Below, in pieces: positions 33,901-44,000 of a stretch of 64,000 nucleotides of DNA (the stretch's first letter is position 1; every line of letters starts with the position of its first letter). The notes under the pieces are model-generated. The model saw only the letters and a list, made by a program, of their open reading frames with translations, ran no database searches and was not told where the DNA came from. The position numbers and the translations under genes were made by a program. This DNA is from Halichondria panicea (Eukaryota > Porifera > Demospongiae > Suberitida > Halichondriidae), in contig NC_087383.1 of assembly GCF_963675165.1 (NCBI RefSeq), positions 4,928,979 to 4,992,978 of the forward strand. The letters run 5' to 3'.

Positions 33901-36900
33901 ATCAAACATATGTGAGCTTTGCGAGAGTCGCAACAATAAAATGGCAAACCTAAATTAGTACATGTAAATGCACACGATCTTTGCCAGAACGCAATAGTTA
34001 GATCGCAAAGAGTCAATTTTTCTGCTGATTTGGCTCATTCGCAAAGGTTTTTCATCTGCAAATATTCTAATTAATACGGAATAGTAATATGGAATCTTAA
34101 AACAATCACTGCATGCAATGAGTCAATTGTTCATGAAAATTACGGTATTGTATATTGTTAACCCTCTGACCTACAATAATAATGCTGCACCTTGTTGTCA
34201 CTGAGCATGATCTCTTTGGCAACCAGTGAGTTGTTCTTGAGACTGTGAGCCATTCTGATCATGTCTTCAGCTATTTCGTCCTGCATCTTCTGGTGTCTGT
34301 TCACCACACTGTCTATGTCCTCTTTCAGGGCTGCTGTCCTGCATTGAGCATAATTATTAACAGGAAGGCTGCTTCAATGCTGCACATACATCATTTACAT
34401 ACTGTTACATATACCAGGGTGTCATACAGGATTTTGAAGTAGAGGGGGGCAATAAGACCAGTGATTAGAAAATGTTGCTAAAAAAAGGCCACTGTTACTT
34501 CAATACTCTGCAAAATTACCAGCTATGGACGCCAACTAGTACCTAATGCAAATTTTAGGGGGGGATATCCCCCCTTTATGACACCCTGTATACATGCAGG
34601 GTGCCATACAGGGGGAAGGGGGATATCCCCCCCCCCTTTCAAGTATGACTGAGTGTCCATAGCTGGGTATTGAAATAACAGTTGACCTTTTTTTAGCAAC
34701 ACTTTCTGGTTACTTTTCTCATTTCCCCCCTCTACTTCAAAATCCTGTATGACACCCTGGCATGCATGCACAGCAGTCGTGAATCAGTGTAAGTGTGAAA
34801 TTGCTAGGATTGGCCAAAAAGAGATATGATAATAAATAAATGTATCAAAGAGGGGTAGGATTAGTTTCCGAGCTAGGTAACGTGTAAGGGACTCTTCTTA
34901 CTTGCAGTGATATCCAGGCAAATTGCGAAAATTGTGGTAATGGTCATCAATACTGTTTTTAAAAAAGTCGTACTCGCCCCTTGCCATTACTCGTGGAAGC
35001 CTTAACTGCACCTTATAAATGTATTAGCTTTTATAATTCCAGTGTATTGTCTTACCCTCTGTGTCGTAATGATGTCTCATCGTCAATTGTCTGCAGGGTC
35101 AACAAATAAATTCTATCATTAATTTTGTGTGCAAGTAAGCGAGTGCTTTTGTCTGTAATTATGTATACATTCAAACCTTGGCAAATAGTTGATCCCTCAT
35201 TGAGGAGGTGCGTTTGCTGTCAGCTCTTAACAAAAGCTCGTTTCCTCTAGCATGCACTGGTGAGGGGAGTGGGCTGTGACAGTGTGATGAGCGTGAGTGT
35301 TGAGTGTGTGTGAGTGGGAGGGTCAGACCAGACTTCCCTGTGTGGTTACACGCACCGTTGAATATGTTGTCAGTCTGAGCAGGAACAAATTATTATGACA
35401 AGAATTATGCATGTGCATTACAGCCTCGTCCCCAGGCCCACTTCATCCGAGAGAAGAGGGCCTGGTATCGACTGCTTACACATGTATGCACTAACCATAA
35501 ACCAGATACCGCACGATAGGGCCTATGCTCAGTAAAACAATGACATCGAAATGAAAAGAAATGGATTGAAGAAGTGTAGACAGAACAAATAATCTAGAGG
35601 TAGCAACTGTGTTGTACATGCGTACAGTTCGATTGAAGGTTTCTAGCCCTATCTGACAGCATACTGACAGATACCCACTATACAGTCAATATACAGTCAA
35701 TAATTATTATAATTATAGCCTTGTGAAAGTCTATGAAAAAGAAAAGAGCTGCAGAGTGCAGAGTGAATTGCTGCAACAAGGCTGCAACAAACATTAAATT
35801 AGCTACATGTATATAGCTATTAATACCTTGTACACTAACTTTAATATGATTGTATTCCTATAACGTTCCATGCGCAAACAGTAACAGTCAATAATTATAG
35901 TAGGCCTTTTTTCTCAAGAGACTTGTGGAGGAGGTTTGTACATTAACATTAATATATAGGGGTAGTCAGGGTTTCATCTAGGATTAAAAGTTTGGGGGGG
36001 AAGGTTTACGCACGCCGCAAAATGTTTGGCCACTCCCACATGTGTTGACCACACACCCTATTACATGCTAGTGCATCACAGTAGATCTAGTTACATAATT
36101 TATTGCACGTCATAGACAGTACTAATGTGATGATGTCATTATTCTACAAACATTTTGGGGGGGGAGGTTCACCTCAGCCCCCCCCCCCCCCCACTAGATT
36201 GAAGCTCTACTGGGCACAGTAGTCTGTATATGAAAAAAAATCAGTGGCCCCCTTTTAAGATCTGGTCACCTCTTTCTCAGTTTGTAGCACCTCACGAAGT
36301 ACACCAGTTCTCTGCCTGAATGATGTCAGCTGGTCATTGTTGACACTGTTGATGGCAATTGAGTATTGGTTTTGAATGACAATATATAACATTAGGCATC
36401 GCAATCAAGCATATTAACTATGTACACAATTACCGTATAACTGGAACATTTAGTGGGTGTTCTAATCTGGCAATTTGGCAGTTTTACTGAAGATTGCCAA
36501 ATTAAAAACAGTTGAAAAATTGTAATTTTCCGGTAGACACAACGTCATTGCTGTAGCAGCCACACCTCAGACGCCAAATATAAAAACCTCAACTCGGTTC
36601 AAATGGCTGATTTGTTATTTAAAATATAATCCCTGCCAAACTTTCCAGTTATACGATAGATCTACAAAAGTATCCAGAGATAAAGGAATAGGAAGTGATC
36701 ATTTCACATTGGTTTACATACCCTATAATTATGCTTGATCAGAGGTCGCTCATGTATAAAGGCCTTTCTCAAACAGTAGCCTCCATATTTAGTAGCCGCT
36801 CTCATATAGTAGCCTCAGTGAACTTTGACTCTACATTTCTGTACGTGGCAGCCATATTAATATTAGCAGCTAGCTTAGGTAGACGCTTGTTAGTGCTTCA

Positions 36901-37624
36901 CAAAGACTTTCTCATGGCAGAATTCGAGTTTATGCAGGTGAATGAAGGTGAAAAGAACTTTTGATGACAAACTAAATTAGCTGGGGCTAATAAACGCCGC
37001 TCTTGAACAATGGCCTCTCTCGAATTGTAGCCTCCTCTGCCAGCAAAATGAAACATTTAGTGCGCGGCCTCTGATCAAGCACATGTATGTACACACCCAT
37101 TCTTGATACGCATTATTTACCAGCACAACGCCCGTAAAATGAAGTAATATCACTTTTAGTTAGCTAATAGTCTCTTTAGACCTTAGAATTGCGTAAAAGG
37201 CTTACACCTACACGTGTCCTGCGCTTTATTTAAAGTGAGGTCTAAGCGTGAAAGAATTGACTGTACTGCTCTAGAGCTTGAAAACTAGTTATTATTGGTC
37301 TGCGCCCCCTTTTAAGAAACACTGCCGTAGTATGCCAATCCCTTTCCTTTTTTTATCTCTAATCTATCGTACATACATACATACCTAGGGTACTTTTCCA
37401 AGTCATTGATGTGTTCCTCTAAAGACGTCACGTACTATGAAGAAACACAATTAAAACACTATGTGTATGAGATACACCAACAAGAATTTAAAATGGAAAG
37501 GGTAGCTCACTTTTCCTAGCTTCCATTCCTTTCCTTGGAATTGAGTTTTTCCTGATAAGATACTTTCACATCTAGACAGTAGTCGTTCCACGTTCCTTAT
37601 TTTTATATTTACAGCTTCAATCAT
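30998..37624 (-). CDS. USE1: Vesicle transport protein USE1 (Golgi-to-ER SNARE)
   Basis: Minus-strand exons: 37624-37511, 37434-37394, 36345-36270, 35374-35356, 35337-35177, 35090-35056, 34338-34191 and 31180-30998. They total 777 nt, or 258 aa; human USE1 is 259 aa. The N-terminus matches the family (NVERLLSRCESILSG). The SNARE region reads VVNRHQKMQDEIAEDMIRMA then HSLKNNSLVAKEI. The protein ends in a single tail-anchor membrane helix followed by IRIVPKPRT. USE1 is a Qc-type SNARE that works with syntaxin 18 and SEC20 in retrograde traffic to the ER. All phases close, including a 19-nt microexon. ATG 37624 lies 402 bp from the divergent SCAP ATG. The last intron (31181-34190) is 3 kb and packed with mobile elements. 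Confidence 0.93.
31388..31942. mobile_element. Composite element with hairpin ends (copy 2, reversed)
   Basis: Hairpins at 31388-31472 ('aggctttaccttttc' / 'gaaaaagtaaagcct') and 31850-31942 ('aggctctcctttttc' / 'gaaaaaggagagcct') flank a body with 'cacaatcgtgacgtaggg' and 'tgcccacgctcaatttc'. It is the reverse-orientation relative of 23687-24441, in the last USE1 intron. Confidence 0.7.
32060..32482. mobile_element. MITE with 90-bp terminal inverted repeats
   Basis: The left arm (from 'cagaggaggtcggacttcac' through 'gacattccaggccaaattgc') is repeated inverted at 32385-32480 ('tttggcctggaatgtcatta' ... 'gtccgacctcctctg'). The centre has a 'gccgccctctaaaag' / 'agagggcggc' hairpin. No coding content. 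In the last USE1 intron. Confidence 0.75.
32850..33382. mobile_element. 530-bp palindromic element carrying a helicase fragment
   Basis: The arms (32850 to about 33030 and about 33205-33382) are inverted copies beginning 'tagcctcgttcccagg'. They include the palindrome 'gaattcgctcaaacgagcg' and 'gcaagctagctagctacctg'. The unpaired centre encodes part of a RecQ-like helicase (see 33012-33204). It looks like a non-autonomous element that captured host coding sequence, or the end of a larger helicase-bearing element. Confidence 0.75.
33012..33204 (+). pseudogene. RecQ-like DNA helicase fragment, frameshifted
   Basis: From ATG 33012 the frame reads METSVLEGLTLLKEQVQALK and continues to VWFPTGY, the start of a helicase Walker A motif (usual form PTGYGKS). 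Two extra bases at about 33119-33122 shift the frame. The other frame then continues with GKSLCYQLLPF before the right arm truncates it. Only the first 65 or so residues of a helicase domain remain, without the DExH box. The first codons lie in the left inverted arm. Confidence 0.75.
33528..33872. mobile_element. MITE with C/G-rich inverted ends
   Basis: 'tttcagtccccactaccccc' at the left is answered by 'gggggtagtggggactgaca' at the right. The interior repeats 'ccccac' and 'gtttagtggggatttg' strings. Intronic (USE1), non-coding. Confidence 0.65.
34415..34759. mobile_element. Two inverted copies of the CAGGGTGTCATACAGG MITE
   Basis: 34415-34588 and 34597-34759 each begin and end with forms of 'cagggtgtcatacaggattt' and share 'tttgaagtagaggggg' and 'ggggatatccccc'. 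They face each other across 8 bp. A third copy is at 41260-41456 in SCAP intron 8. They lie in the USE1 intron between exons at 34338 and 35056. Confidence 0.8.
35425..35760. mobile_element. Reversed relative of the GGCCTGGGATCGAGGCTA MITE
   Basis: Begins 'agcctcgtccccaggcccac' and continues in inverse order with 'tcgactgctta', 'actgagcat' type and 'gattgaaggtttctagccc' blocks of the 4400-5021 element. Truncated or diverged at the far end. Intronic in USE1. Confidence 0.6.
36432..36656. mobile_element. Small MITE with 'taccgtataactggaa' ends
   Basis: The left 'accgtataactggaaca' is matched inverted by 'ttccagttatacgat' at the right. A central inverted 'ggcaatttggcagtttt' / 'aaattaaaaac' region lies between. 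Related in its end sequence to 8129-8325. In a USE1 intron. Confidence 0.65.
36732..37081. mobile_element. MITE with 'gcttgatcagaggtcgctc' ends
   Basis: The left end 'gcttgatcagaggtcgc' is answered by 'gcggcctctgatcaagc' at the right. 'cagtagcctccatatt' and 'aattgtagcctcctct' repeat inside. An 89-codon open frame at 36695-36964 falls across it and is not supported as a gene. In a USE1 intron. Confidence 0.7.
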
Positions 37625-38026
37625 CCTGTGTGCAAAAGCTGGATTTTTAACCAGACGTACACCGCATGGTCAAGAGAATGCTGATGAGGCAAACAGCTAG
37701 CATTCTGGATAAAGCACAGGGAAACAAGGAACTCCTCTGGACTCGACTCGCTAGTTGTACTAGCTGTAGGCGGTCGACATAAGAGATGAGGCCCAGGTTC
37801 TAGCAATTCTACATAAAAAAATCGACAAGCTACATAAAAGAATTATGGTAGGTGGTTTTATATTGCAGTGTAACAGGTAAAATGTCATAGGCTATTATAA
37901 TATAATTACAGTCTGCTCGAAAAATCACCTTTTCCATGCAGCGAGACTTATACAGAGTGTGCATTTATAGTGAACATACAACAAATGTGAAGGAGTACTG
38001 CGTTGCAAAGTGAGCTTGTACAAACG
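37625..38026. promoter_or_regulatory. Shared upstream region of USE1 and SCAP
   Basis: 402 bp separate the divergent start codons of USE1 and SCAP. The sequence has no TATA box I would trust and no repeat element, unlike the surrounding introns. A shared bidirectional promoter is the simplest reading. Exact start sites are not visible, and a non-coding first exon for either gene is possible. Confidence 0.5.
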
Positions 38027-41000
38027 ATGCGTAGAGAAACCCAGCAGTTGAATAAGGCTCTGAGCGTGGAGAGCATAGCATACAGCCATGGGCTGTTCTG
38101 TGCCAGTCACCCAGGACCTGTCATCCTAGTGGTAGTCATGGTGATCATATTGTGCAGGTTAGAGGATAATATTGTTTTTATGTGAGTGTGGTCGACAATA
38201 TTCAAATGTCTTACAACGTGCCATTCCTAGTATACTGAACAACCCAGTACAGTGCTTCTGTATACGTGAATAGTTGTATTGGGTCCTTGTCTGAAGTTAT
38301 ACGAGCTGCCTGTGTGTTAACACATGGTGCCGGCACGGTGCTGCATCAAACATGTTGTGAGTCACTTGGGCACAGTCATATTTCACCCATCCACCCACAC
38401 ATTACAGTCTCCCGTTTTTTGTGACAACTTCCGGTGATTTGAATTCACCCAAAACATGGAAGACACAGTGGTTGAATTACCGTTCACCTGTAACCATGGC
38501 GACCGGGGCACCACAGTGGATAATAAACGATCCTACAAAGTTTTCGGCAAGAACACCTTCATGGGTGAGTGAATGGAAGTGGGTCGGTGTGTTGTAGTGG
38601 GTCTGGGTTGAGCGTTTGCGTGAATAGTTTTAATGATGATTTTACGGGGTATTGTGACAGCTACAGTAACAGTAGCACATCGTGTATATTAGTGTCAAAT
38701 TAGGGTGACTGTAGAATTTCAATGAGAGTGTGTACAAAATTGAATGAGATTGTTGCCAGGGTGAGCATATATTCTTTGAGCCTGTGAGGGTATGCTTTCT
38801 TCATTGCAGAGGAGGTTGGGCAGGGTCAAAAGGTCACTAATGAATTCATTACGCGAGCTTATGTTTGTGGGATAATTTGCAAGTATGACTGCTTGTCACG
38901 CCCTGATTCTTGTGATAAAAAATAGCCCCTTCATGTTACTGCTGCTGCAAATGAGTTCACTTATAGCTACTGCGCCCCTCCAGAGAAATCGTGCAGTCTC
39001 TACATTTTGTAAAAGGGGTGACCTCACACAAAGGTTGTTATTCTGTCATGTCAAACTGACCTCTGACCTTTAGAAGATCATCAATAATGCTCATACATAA
39101 TGCTCATTGTGGTCATGCAGTCCTCAATTGTTGACTGGTTAGATATTGATCGTGTTCCAACCAATCAGACGCCTTACGCTAGAGTTCTTTCTTACAGTGT
39201 AGGACTTGATCCCCCCCCCACCCTTTTGTTTAGTGGTTTACACAGTTGATTTTTACGGGTTGTGATTTAAAAATTTGGTGCCTTCGTTGTTTTGCTTGTG
39301 ACATGTAATATAGGCCGCTTTGTCATTATTCCAACGCCTCTACACGCGCACATCCACACAATGTACCGCAACGTCTCTTACACTAGCTGATCTCCTAAGA
39401 AGAGGGACCTAAGTAACACATACATGTACATGCAGGGTGTAGTTTTCATGAAAAGTTTATTGATATTTATGACCTACATGTACCAAACCTTGCACACAGT
39501 TTGTGGGTGTCCCTTTGGCTGTGATCCAACAAATTTATGTGAGGCTAAAACTGGACTGCAGTGTGGAGACTGAGCTGTGTCACAGGTCCCAGTACAGCCA
39601 AACCAGGATAACAGCCTCACACCTCACATCCAAGATGGAGGACACAATCGAGTGAACACCCAAACTGTTTATAATTATTGCTAGGGACCATAGTAAAGGA
39701 GGCTAGGGGATACACGTTTCATCCTAGTGCAGATGTTGTACCTTTGGTGATACAGTAACAACTAGAGCTCTGATAATTCACAGAATATGTCGTCCAGTGC
39801 TCCACCCTGCTGCCCTGGACCTCTCCCATACCCTCACAACCCCACCCACTCAGCCCCCCCACATCTCACAAAGTGGCATCCTCTCTCCCAGTCTGGACTT
39901 ACTCAGCAACAAGTGGGACAAGAATCACAACAGCACACTCGGATACCACTCCCTTAAAGGTACTAAGCATGAAGAAGTGTATATGAAAGCTTAATAGTTT
40001 GTGTTAATTTTGGTCATCTGGTTGGGTTGTCGGGACATTTGGTAGTATAATCCTTGTGTTTCTTTCCTTTTGTGTAGACTAATTGCAAAACTTATTTGTC
40101 ATACAAACTCAAAGCTATACTACATGTACTCTTGTATTTTGTAGAGCTATTGTATGGTGGATATTGGGAACAGGAGCACCAGCTGTCCAGAAAAGGTGGT
40201 GCGGTCGGTGGGAATGACCAACAACAATTGTTTGCACTGACCTTTGTGCTCAAACCCAGTTGGGATGGGTTTAACAACCTCACCAAGTGCTTGGATGCTC
40301 TACAATCGAAGTGGCCAAGAGTGACAGAGCCACAAGAGGATGTAATACAACACTTCTACTTTGAAGTAAACATTTTGTTGTTTTCCACTAGTCTACTGTA
40401 TATTAGGGAAACATGTGAACGTACATGTACATGTATCAGTTGGTGTAATGGTATAATGTATCCACTGTGCAGCCTGAGTGGCGACTGAGGGACTTTGCCC
40501 CGCTGATTGCAGTTTACACCATTGTCTTTCTTTACATTTCATTTTCTGTTGGTGAGTGAGTGTCTTATTTATGTTTCATACATTCAACAAAAGTGGCTAC
40601 TAGTAACACTGTTATTATGCATGTAAAATATTACTTGGGTGACATACTGTGTTAATCTGCTTGATTTATTTTATGCTATGAATTGAAGTTTCCACCTTCA
40701 CGTAGTTACAATTACTGATCAGTTTATATATTCTACACCATACACACTTACACACTGTACAGGCAAGATTGACCTTGTAAAGTCCAAGATTGGTCTGGGT
40801 ATCACTGCTTGCCTGACGGTGGTGGCATCTCTTACCATGTCTCTAGGCATCTGTACGTTCTTTGGAGTCAGCATCACCCTCAGTGGCAGGTTAGGGATCC
40901 TATAATTATGTACATTGTGGATGCATGTTCTTTTGCGTGCTGTCAGTGTGTCATTTGTCCTCGTTTAGCTTGTAGTTTTGTCTATGAGTTGCTAGACTTG

Positions 41001-44000
41001 CATGTACGGTACGTTTATGTACGATTCACTGTTTGCAGTGAGATCTACCCATACGTTGTCATCATCATTGGTCTAGAGAACATCCTTATCATTGTCAAGG
41101 CTGTCATTTCCACTCCAGAGGAACTAGAGGTGTGTACATTAACTTTCTCTTTGGTGTCCAAAAATGTCCTGATCTGAAAGTTGATGAAGCCTCTGTTACT
41201 TACTCATGTTGTCTGGTCCACTTCAAACTATGTTTTTCAAGCAGCTACAGTACACATGTCAGGGTGTCATACAGGATTTTGAAGTAGAGGGGGGAAATAA
41301 GAAAAGTAACCAGAAAATTTTGCTAAAAAAAGGTCAACTGTTATTTCATAGTATGTAAAATTGCCAGCTATGGACCCTCAGTCAGCAAAAAAGGGGGGGG
41401 AAATTGGAGATAGGGGGGGGATATCCCCCCTTTCCCCCCCCCTGTATGACACCCTGCATGTACAGTATGTACTTGTAAACCATGTTACATATGTGATACA
41501 TGTATATTGTAGCAAAAATAATGTTGACAATCATGCTTTTTGCAACCTTAGTAGTATTGCTTGTCCAGGTGAAGTATCGTATCGCCGTCGGTCTGAGCAA
41601 GGAGGGCTGGGCCATCTTGCAGAACCTGCTCACCCTGTTGTGTATCATGACCCTCTCTATGCTGGTCTTCAACTATACCATGAGGGAGTTCTGTGTAATT
41701 GCACTGGTAGGAGTGCTTTGTGACTCCTTTCTACAACTGATTTTCTTTACTACCGTGCTCTCTATTGATCTCAGAAGACTTGAGGTGTGTTATTAGTGAT
41801 TGGTTTGTCGTGCTTGGATATTTGTTCTGTGAGTGCGTGCTGGCAAGATATTGCAAAACTCTAGCTTAGTTACCCTCCAATTTTTCTTCTAACATAATAC
41901 ACATGTACTTGGCCGGTCTGCATGGTATTGATTTATCTGGGCGTGGTATAAACAGGATGTAATTTAAGGCACAGATTCTGTGTAGTCAAACAGAGCATTA
42001 AATTACCCCCAATTTTACAATCAATAGGTGCAGTGTGAAAAATTGGCCTGGAGTCTGTGAGCATGCCAAAAAACTAACTCGAGAAAGAAGCTTTAGTAGC
42101 TTTAGTTTTCTATTGACACAGAAATTAAAGTACGTATAATCCACTGCGAATCAAAATCCAAGAGAACGTGGCAGAAGCCTATAGAAGCTGTTATTTGCCG
42201 TTGCATTGTAACCGTTAGGCAATTACAGCTGGAATAGACAGACAGACACACATACACAGCCAGCTTTACATTTTATATTTTGAAGGAAACCTGTATACTT
42301 GGTGAAATGTGGTTAACATTTTTAATCATTCTCTCTTCAGTTGAGTGATCTCAACTCTCAGCCCCTTCCTGACCCCCGGTCCGCTCAGGAGAGCCCTGGG
42401 GGCAGGGGACCGTGTCCATGTCCGTCATCCTTTACTATGGCCTCATCCAAGAAACTGCGCTCCAAGAGAATCAAGTTCTTCTACTTTTTGGCACGTGTGA
42501 GACCTGTCTCTAGATTGCTAATGGTGAGTAGCATTGTTACAGTAGCTGAAATAAATGAGGGTCCAGATTAATGTTGCACAAGTATGAATTCACGAACACT
42601 AGCTGTACTACGTGTGTGCGTGTATATTAAAGAGGAGGAGTTATTGGACACTCCTTGTACCTGACATGCAATCCTGTTTGCTACTCTTCCAGGTTGCTCT
42701 GTCAGTGGTATTGGTGGCATGGTTCACCAATACAGAAACCTTTCACAACATGCTGACTGGGCTCAAGGAGACTGCAGCCCCCACCTCTCAGCCTGAAATG
42801 TCTGCAATGGACCACCTCAACCTCCCTCATCTACAGCAAGTGCTGTCAGTACACGTAGGTGAGTACACTGTAGGTACCTTTGCAGTGGACTATACAAATA
42901 CCTTTCTGTGAGGTGCATGTGCCTGTAGCAAATTATTGTACGTTTTACATGTAGCAAGCCTTACTTCCACATAGAAAACATCTCTATATCTACATGTACA
43001 TGTATGTACATGTATTAGGGCCACAGGGCAGGCTAGCCATTTCCACATCCGCAAAGAAGAGTATGTATTGGTGTGGCCATTCTGTTAATGCTTTGTACTA
43101 TATACATGTATGTATGTGAGAAAGTCAGTGCTGGTATCTGCTAACAGTAAACTGTACATAATTATGTTAATTCTCCCTATAATTATATCATACATGTACA
43201 TGTACGTTTAGCACCATTTATTACTGGCAGGAGATGAATTGAATGAGCTGCCTTCTAGAGAACCAATTAACCAAGACCAAACATTGGAAACTGAGGGGAA
43301 GTCGAAGTCTGACTTTCAATCTGGCTCACATTTTGTCGACAGCATTATGCAGCTCAATGATAGTGACGTTTTTGTGAGGCGTGTGAGGAGTGAAGGTGTT
43401 AGTGGTGTAATGGGAATGTGGAGGAAGATGATCACCATACACTGGCCACGCCTACTCCAGTATGCTGGTTTCTGCACTGAAGGAAGGTGGGTAGGTAATA
43501 CCATGACTGATGTGATAATAGTCTTCTTACCCAATACATTTTTGTGTTTGTGTGCTTAAACTCACGTGATTGCAGATATTTACATGTATGCACACTGTAC
43601 AGTATTATTGTGCTAAAGCAGTAAAATTACTTAGGTTCTTAACCTTGCTCCCGCCCATCTCCCTCTCGTTGCGCCTTGGGTCCTCCCCACCACCCTCGTC
43701 TTCACAAACTCCCACTCCCACATTACCACACATCCTCGTGCACCCCTACATGCTACGTGGGATCTTCATTATCATCCTGAGCACCAGTGCCACAGCATAT
43801 ATTGCCTTTCTAATCCGGAGCTCCAGGCAACGTCATCACATGTCTATCAAGAGTGTGAGAATGAGGAAACACTCGTCCAGGGTAGCCTGCCTCAAAGGAC
43901 ACACACAAGTGAGTCGTATGTATGTACAATTAGTGTGCTGGTATAGGTGGAAAATACCGTATGGGGGTGTGGATTAGCAGTTGTGTTTAAGATGTGCGTA

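Noticed and set aside
36695-36964. An 89-codon open frame as a gene
   Set aside because: It runs across a MITE (36732-37081) inside a USE1 intron and has no family resemblance.
38457-38564. A separate short gene starting at the ATG at 38457 (MEDTVVELPF...)
   Set aside because: The overlapping frame from 38408 continues SCAP in phase on both sides and joins to FVGVPLAVIQQIYV in the next exon.
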